Assembly: GCA_016716135.1 (NCBI GenBank)
Contig: JADJWX010000001.1
Location: 62,001 to 126,000, forward strand
Direction of reading: 5' to 3'
DNA length: 64,000 nt
From: Lewinellaceae bacterium
GTDB lineage: Bacteria > Bacteroidota > Bacteroidia > Chitinophagales > Saprospiraceae
Part shown: positions 59,144-64,000 of the stretch, piece after piece
Position numbering within the stretch: position 1 is the stretch's first letter
How the letters are laid out: every line of letters starts with the position of its first letter
Program-made: the position numbers and the translations under genes
The notes under the pieces: generated by a model
The model's input: the letters and a program-made list of their open reading frames with translations, nothing else
Told to the model about the DNA's origin: nothing
The model's database searches: none

Positions 59144-61105
59144 ATGTCAAAAAAAGGGAAAAAACCGGTTCGATCTGCAAAACCGACCAAACAGCATCAA
59201 ACAACACCAGGCCAGAGCACGCCATCGGCGCCCCGCCCCGGCGTTCATGTCGCCTGGATTGCTGCCGGGCTCGGCGTGCTTGCATTTTTGCTGTATTTCA
59301 ACACACTTGGGCATGGCTACGTGCTCGACGACCCGCTGGCTATCGGGAAAAATGAGTTGGTCCGGAAAGGCGTTGCCGGCATCCCTGACCTGCTCACGCA
59401 CCACTACCGGGCCGGCACCGAGGGCGCCGGCGCTTCGGCTTTGCTGTACCGCCCCTTGTCGCTGATCACCTTTGCCATCGAATGGAGCCTCGCACCCGAC
59501 AGCCCGGGCCTCGGCCATTTCATGAACGCGCTGTGGTATGCGCTCACCGTGGCGCTGGCCTTTGCCGCCCTGCGCCTGGTTTTCCAAGGCTACCACTGGC
59601 TGTGGGCGGCCGGCGCAGCCCTGCTTTTTGCCACGCACCCGCTGCATACCGAAGTAGTGGCCAACATTAAAAGCCGGGATGAACTGCTTAACCTGTTTTT
59701 CAGCCTGGCCGCGCTGTTTTGCTGGGCGAAATGGCTGCGCAAACCAACCGCCGCCTGGCTGGCGGGAACACTCGGCGCCTATTTTCTGGCCTTGCTTTCC
59801 AAAGAAAGCGCAGTTACCTTGTTACCGGTTTTTCCACTTGCCGGTTGGTTTTTTTTCAATAAAACTGCCCGGGAAAGTCTCGGGCACGCATTTTTAGCCG
59901 CTGTACCGGTGCTGGCATTTCTGGTGCTGCGCGCAATGGTGCTGAGCAAAACCGCCGACAATTTTGTCATCAGTGAAATGGACAACCCCATTGTGGCGGC
60001 CCAGGGTTTTGGCGAACGAACAGCCACCGGTTTTATGGTCCTTTGGAAATATTTGCAGTTGCTGGTATTCCCGCAGCCGCTGTTGAGCGATTACTCCTTT
60101 CAGCATTTGACGGTGGTGGGCTGGAGCAACTGGCAGGCGCTGGCAGGCCTCGCCGGGTACACCGCACTGATCGTATTGGCCGTACGCGGCCTGCTGCGCC
60201 GGCAAGCGCCGGCCTTTTGCATTGCCGCATTTTTATGCGCCGTGGCGTTGTACAGCCAACTGCCGCTGGTAATCGGCACCTTGTTTGGCGAACGCCTGAT
60301 GTACATGCCCTCGCTGTGGTTTTGCGCCGGGGCTGCCTGGCTGATCTGGCGGGGCACCGGACTTGACCTGAAATCCGAAGCCGCTGCGCCGGATTTGCCT
60401 GCGGCAAAAAAAATCATGCCGGGGCTGGCCTTGCTGGCTTTGATTACCCTTTTATTCGCTGTAAAAACCATTGGTCGAAATGCGGACTGGAAAACCAATC
60501 TTGTACTTTTCACCGCCGATGTAGCCAAGGCGCCCAACAGCATTCGCCTGCGCAACGGCATGGGCAGCGAGTTGTACAACAGTGTGGTCGCCGACCCGAA
60601 TATGCCGGAAGCGGAGCGCGAAAGCCGGCTCAAACAGATCGAGGAACATGCTAATGCTGCGGTTGCCATCCGGCCCAACCCGGTTTCGTTCCTGAACCTG
60701 GGCAATGCTGCCATCACCAGAAATCAATACGAAGAAGCCATACGCCAGTATGGAAAAGCGCTGGAGCAAACACCCAACTACGACCTGGCCCGAATCAATA
60801 TCGGCCGCAGTTACCTGGCCTGGGGGCGTATGGAAGGCCGCCAGAACAACAACTTTCCGCGTTCGGTTGAACTGATTGAAAAAGCCCTGTCGTACGGCAT
60901 TGAGGCCCCGGAAGCCTACCTCGACCTGGGTACTGCCTACGGCATGATGGGGCAAAATGAAAAAGCCATTCCAAACTTTGAAAAAGCGGTAACACTCAAT
61001 CCAAATAACCGCACCGCCTGGAACAACCTGTCGATCGCCTACCGGGCCGTCGGCAATATCGCCCGGGCGGAAGAATGCAAGCGCCGGGCAGATGCCCTGC
61101 AATGA
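59144..61105 (+). CDS. TMTC-like membrane protein with C-terminal TPRs (GT-C glycosyltransferase candidate)
   Basis: 653 residues. After a basic N-terminus (1-33), about ten membrane helices run to ~440. The first luminal loop carries HGYVLDDPLAIGKNELV with the D62-D63 pair of GT-C enzymes, then LLYRPLSLITFAIEWSL and a HPLHTEVVANIKSRDELLN signature, all as in the TMTC/DUF1736 family. The C-terminal ~190 residues are TPRs (SFLNLGNAAITRNQYEEAIR, AYLDLGTAYGMMGQNEKAIP, AWNNLSIAYRAVGNIARAEE). Animal TMTC proteins O-mannosylate cadherins; a periplasmic protein glycosyltransferase role here is inferred. It has its own promoter at 59089-59117. Confidence 0.85.
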   Translation: MSKKGKKPVRSAKPTKQHQTTPGQSTPSAPRPGVHVAWIAAGLGVLAFLLYFNTLGHGYVLDDPLAIGKNELVRKGVAGIPDLLTHHYRAGTEGAGASALLYRPLSLITFAIEWSLAPDSPGLGHFMNALWYALTVALAFAALRLVFQGYHWLWAAGAALLFATHPLHTEVVANIKSRDELLNLFFSLAALFCWAKWLRKPTAAWLAGTLGAYFLALLSKESAVTLLPVFPLAGWFFFNKTARESLGHAFLAAVPVLAFLVLRAMVLSKTADNFVISEMDNPIVAAQGFGERTATGFMVLWKYLQLLVFPQPLLSDYSFQHLTVVGWSNWQALAGLAGYTALIVLAVRGLLRRQAPAFCIAAFLCAVALYSQLPLVIGTLFGERLMYMPSLWFCAGAAWLIWRGTGLDLKSEAAAPDLPAAKKIMPGLALLALITLLFAVKTIGRNADWKTNLVLFTADVAKAPNSIRLRNGMGSELYNSVVADPNMPEAERESRLKQIEEHANAAVAIRPNPVSFLNLGNAAITRNQYEEAIRQYGKALEQTPNYDLARINIGRSYLAWGRMEGRQNNNFPRSVELIEKALSYGIEAPEAYLDLGTAYGMMGQNEKAIPNFEKAVTLNPNNRTAWNNLSIAYRAVGNIARAEECKRRADALQ

Positions 61106-61226
61106 TGCGCGCCACTGACAAACCCAAACCCGCCACTGCCAAACCGGAACCGTTTTGCCCGGGCAATAATGCTTGCCGTAGTGCATTAGTATGGTATATC
61201 TTTATTGCAATAAAAATCACCGCGCT

Positions 61227-61502
61227 ATGCCTGCCAGCCTTAAACTCCGTTCTTTTTTCCGCGCTGCACTGCCCCTGATGGGCTTGTTCGTTGCAACGTC
61301 GCTGCACGCCCTGAGCAGCAAGCAAACCCTTGCGTTCCACGTTTCTACGTCCGGGAAGCATTCAGCTGAATCGGTTGCACCGGACATTATCCCCTTGCTG
61401 TGCCTTGGCTTGGAAATTGTTTGGGTGGGCATAGTGGCAACCGTTGGCGTACTGGTTTGGAACGAAATGCGCCGGCCACTGTCGCGCTCCTTGTCGGCGT
61501 GA
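61227..61502 (+). CDS. Small membrane protein, uncertain
   Basis: 91 residues from the ATG at 61227 (MPASLKLRSFFRAALPLMGL). One hydrophobic stretch at about 8-30 could be a signal anchor, and a second at 54-80 (LLCLGLEIVWVGIVATVGVL) is a good membrane helix with a basic end (NEMRRPLSRS). A short T/S-rich loop lies between. It has no family. It could be real, but also a chance frame; it stops 31 bases before the strong ahcY terminator hairpin. Confidence 0.4.
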   Translation: MPASLKLRSFFRAALPLMGLFVATSLHALSSKQTLAFHVSTSGKHSAESVAPDIIPLLCLGLEIVWVGIVATVGVLVWNEMRRPLSRSLSA

Positions 61503-61532
61503 CTTCGAAGTCATGCCGACAATAGGTCACAA

Positions 61533-61609
61533 AACCTGTCAGGTCAATTTTTAAACAAAAAGGGCTCGCATGTTGCGAGCCCTTTTTGTTTAAAAATTGA
61601 CCTGACAGG

Positions 61610-61611
<2 letters not shown>
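61533..61611. terminator. Perfect 38-bp stem bidirectional terminator at the end of ahcY
   Basis: 61533-61570 (AACCTGTCAGGTCAATTTTT, then AAACAAAAAGGGCTCGCA) pairs without mismatch with 61574-61611 across the loop TGT. The right arm runs into the ahcY stop codon (61610-61612). An inner G+C stem GGGCTCGCA / TGCGAGCCC followed by CTTTTTG in both readings gives terminator character in either direction. Confidence 0.85.
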
Positions 61612-62920
<1,309 letters not shown>

Positions 62921-62968
62921 TATTCGAATGATAAATTATGAATGATGAGCGATGAATGGGTGGTGCAA

Positions 62969-63001
62969 ACTCGTCCTACGACTTTGAGTCGTAGGACGAG
63001 T
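62969..63001. repeat. 15-bp perfect hairpin in the ahcY leader
   Basis: ACTCGTCCTACGACT and AGTCGTAGGACGAGT with a 3-base loop TTG. It is transcribed in the ahcY leader if the -7 box at 63071 is used. The arms carry the same word that bounds the repeat hub at 12293-12944, so it is a dispersed repeat that may act on ahcY. Confidence 0.65.
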
Positions 63002-63070
63002 ACGGGGTAACCCGAAGAATTTGCAGCATCAACAAAACATCGTTCGGTTTTGTTGACAAATTTTGCGCCG

Positions 63071-63078
63071 CAAAAATA
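63071..63078 (-). promoter_or_regulatory. Candidate -7 box of ahcY
   Basis: On the minus strand the bases read TATTTTTG, an exact TAnnTTTG match. Transcription from here gives an ahcY leader of about 145 bases that includes the 15-bp hairpin. No TTG stands at a convincing -33. Confidence 0.4.
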
Positions 63079-63093
63079 GGGAATTTGGCAGAT

Positions 63094-63597
63094 TTATTTG
63101 CGCAAGCGGTAAACCCGGTCGAGGCAATTTTCTTTTTCGTTAAAAAACTCCCGCTCCAATTCCAGCCGCGAGCGGTCCAGCACCTTCACCGAACCAATAT
63201 TTGCGCTGTACACATACGCCACCAAACCCTGCACTTCCGGCAAGGTCAGGGCATAGTCGACCAGGCCGTTGACCACTTCGGTGCCGTAGCCCCGGCCCCA
63301 GTATTTTTCCAAAAACCGGAAGCCGATTTCGTGCTCGCCGTCTTCGTTCACGATGAGCGCGCAGGTGCCGACGAAGGCCCCGTCATCTTTTCGCTCGACA
63401 GCCCAAACCCAAAAGTCATTCCCGGGTTCGGCGTACCGGTTGATCAGGCGCTGAAGCTCTTCGCCGTCTTCCGCCAGGCTGTGTGCGCGTTTGGTGGTGT
63501 AGCGCATCACATTCAGGTTGCCCTGCATTTCGTGGAAAGGAGCGATGTCGTCGGGTTGGAGCGGACGGACTTGGAGGCGTGTGGTTTGGAAGATCAT
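63094..63597 (-). CDS. GNAT-family N-acetyltransferase (RimJ/RimL type)
   Basis: 167 residues from the ATG at 63595-63597 (MIFQTTRLQVRPLQPDDIAP). The acetyl-CoA-binding motif lies in HEIGFRFLEKYWGRGYGTEV (R-G-Y-G form), followed by VAYVYSANIGSVKVLDRSRL. It acetylates an amine of unknown identity. The protein is shorter than the paralogue-like enzyme encoded at 30682-31233 but follows the same plan. A longer in-frame start adds eight residues. Confidence 0.9.
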   Translation of the reverse strand: MIFQTTRLQVRPLQPDDIAPFHEMQGNLNVMRYTTKRAHSLAEDGEELQRLINRYAEPGNDFWVWAVERKDDGAFVGTCALIVNEDGEHEIGFRFLEKYWGRGYGTEVVNGLVDYALTLPEVQGLVAYVYSANIGSVKVLDRSRLELEREFFNEKENCLDRVYRLRK

Positions 63598-63813
63598 GGT
63601 AAATATTCTATTCCAGAACAAGATAATTCATTAAAGTGATATAGCCATAAAGCGCATTTTATTTTCACAACAGCAGCAAGGAGAACACGGAGGCTCGTCT
63701 TTTCGGGAAGAAATCTCCGTGTCCCCCCGTGCCTCCGTGGTGAAGAACTTCGAAACTGACCACCATCACCCCCCACCCTGAGCCAACTCAACCTCCCCGG
63801 TTTTGCACAAACC

Positions 63814-63821
63814 TACCTTTG
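63814..63821 (+). promoter_or_regulatory. Candidate -7 box of the last gene
   Basis: TACCTTTG, an exact TAnnTTTG match, lies 32 bases upstream of the ATG at 63853. No clear -33 TTG at the right distance. Confidence 0.4.
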
Positions 63822-63852
63822 AACTTTCTACTGGTCTGTGAAATTCCGCGCC

Positions 63853-64000
63853 ATGCCTACACTGTTCGATAGTACCGCCCCTGCCGATTTGCGCCAGCAC
63901 GCAGAAGGCACCGGCCCTATGCGCACCCGTCACCCTATTTACCTCGACATGCTTCCCCCCTGCAACCACGCCTGCCCGGCCGGCGAAAACATCCAGGCCT
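63853..64000 (+). CDS. GltD-like Fe-S/FAD oxidoreductase, N-terminal part
   Basis: 49 codons before the right edge. PTLFDSTAPADLRQHAEGTG leads into PPCNHACPAGENIQA, the cysteine pair and CPAG-x2-IQ of the N-terminal 4Fe-4S domain (Fer4_20) found in the glutamate synthase small subunit and dihydropyrimidine dehydrogenase-like enzymes. Family membership is clear at this level, but which branch cannot be said from 49 residues. Confidence 0.7.
   Translation, partial: MPTLFDSTAPADLRQHAEGTGPMRTRHPIYLDMLPPCNHACPAGENIQA

Overview
The window reads as a chromosomal segment of a Bacteroidota bacterium, most likely class Saprospiria (Saprospiraceae-like; the class is an inference). The evidence is seven secreted proteins that end in a type IX secretion (T9SS) C-terminal sorting domain, LytS/LytTR and two-component propeller signalling, DUF2723 and TMTC-like membrane proteins, promoter -7 boxes of the form TAnnTTTG, and weak Shine-Dalgarno sites. 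There is no rRNA, tRNA, CRISPR array or prophage that I can see. Most of the segment is G+C-rich. The exception is an A+T-rich island from about 2.7 to 6.0 kb, both edges of which lie inside genes.

Layout. 1-9.4 kb: the start of an APC permease, a frameshifted IgGFc-binding-like T9SS protein, an FkbM methyltransferase, and a propeller histidine kinase overlapping its LytTR regulator. 9.4-21 kb: four large secreted or unknown proteins, including two paralogues of an unrecognised 465-480 aa family, separated by repeat-laden gaps. 20.4-26 kb: housekeeping genes (1-Cys peroxiredoxin, clpS-aat N-degron pair, M23 peptidase, GT2 glycosyltransferase, cmk). 26-35.5 kb: two lipoproteins (one a HExxH protease), a YtxH/holin-like envelope operon, a methyltransferase, an acetyltransferase, an amidohydrolase, and a cNMP-domain hybrid kinase next to a lone receiver. 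35.5-41 kb: metK, an OmpH/Skp chaperone and a DUF2723 (TMEM260-type) glycosyltransferase candidate. 42-47 kb: a giant T9SS adhesin-like protein and a LuxR-type regulator. 47-52 kb: a haloperoxidase-like lipoprotein with a degenerate active-site motif, a FadH-like flavoenzyme and a flavin reductase. 52-64 kb: a DUF1761 protein, an M1 peptidase with a frameshifted membrane partner, two T9SS proteins, a TMTC-like TPR glycosyltransferase candidate, ahcY, an acetyltransferase, and the start of a GltD-like Fe-S oxidoreductase.

How genes fit together. Cargo for T9SS dominates. Three of the seven cargo proteins combine a dockerin-like EF-hand segment, a cohesin-like beta domain and a T9SS sorting domain in that order. 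Two membrane proteins resemble the two animal protein O-mannosyltransferase families (TMEM260 and TMTC), which would suit glycosylation of secreted proteins. MetK and AhcY supply and clear the S-adenosylmethionine cycle. ClpS and Aat act in the bacterial N-degron pathway.

The most distinctive feature is the intergenic DNA. It holds a MITE-like family with three copies, one of them with a perfect 11-bp target duplication, and a second palindromic family, one copy of which is split by a third element. It also holds a 174-bp foldback with perfect 29-bp arms, three foldbacks built from 7-bp tandem words, and a 32-bp tandem array bounded by mutually inverted palindromes. Most of these sit in convergent gaps between genes.
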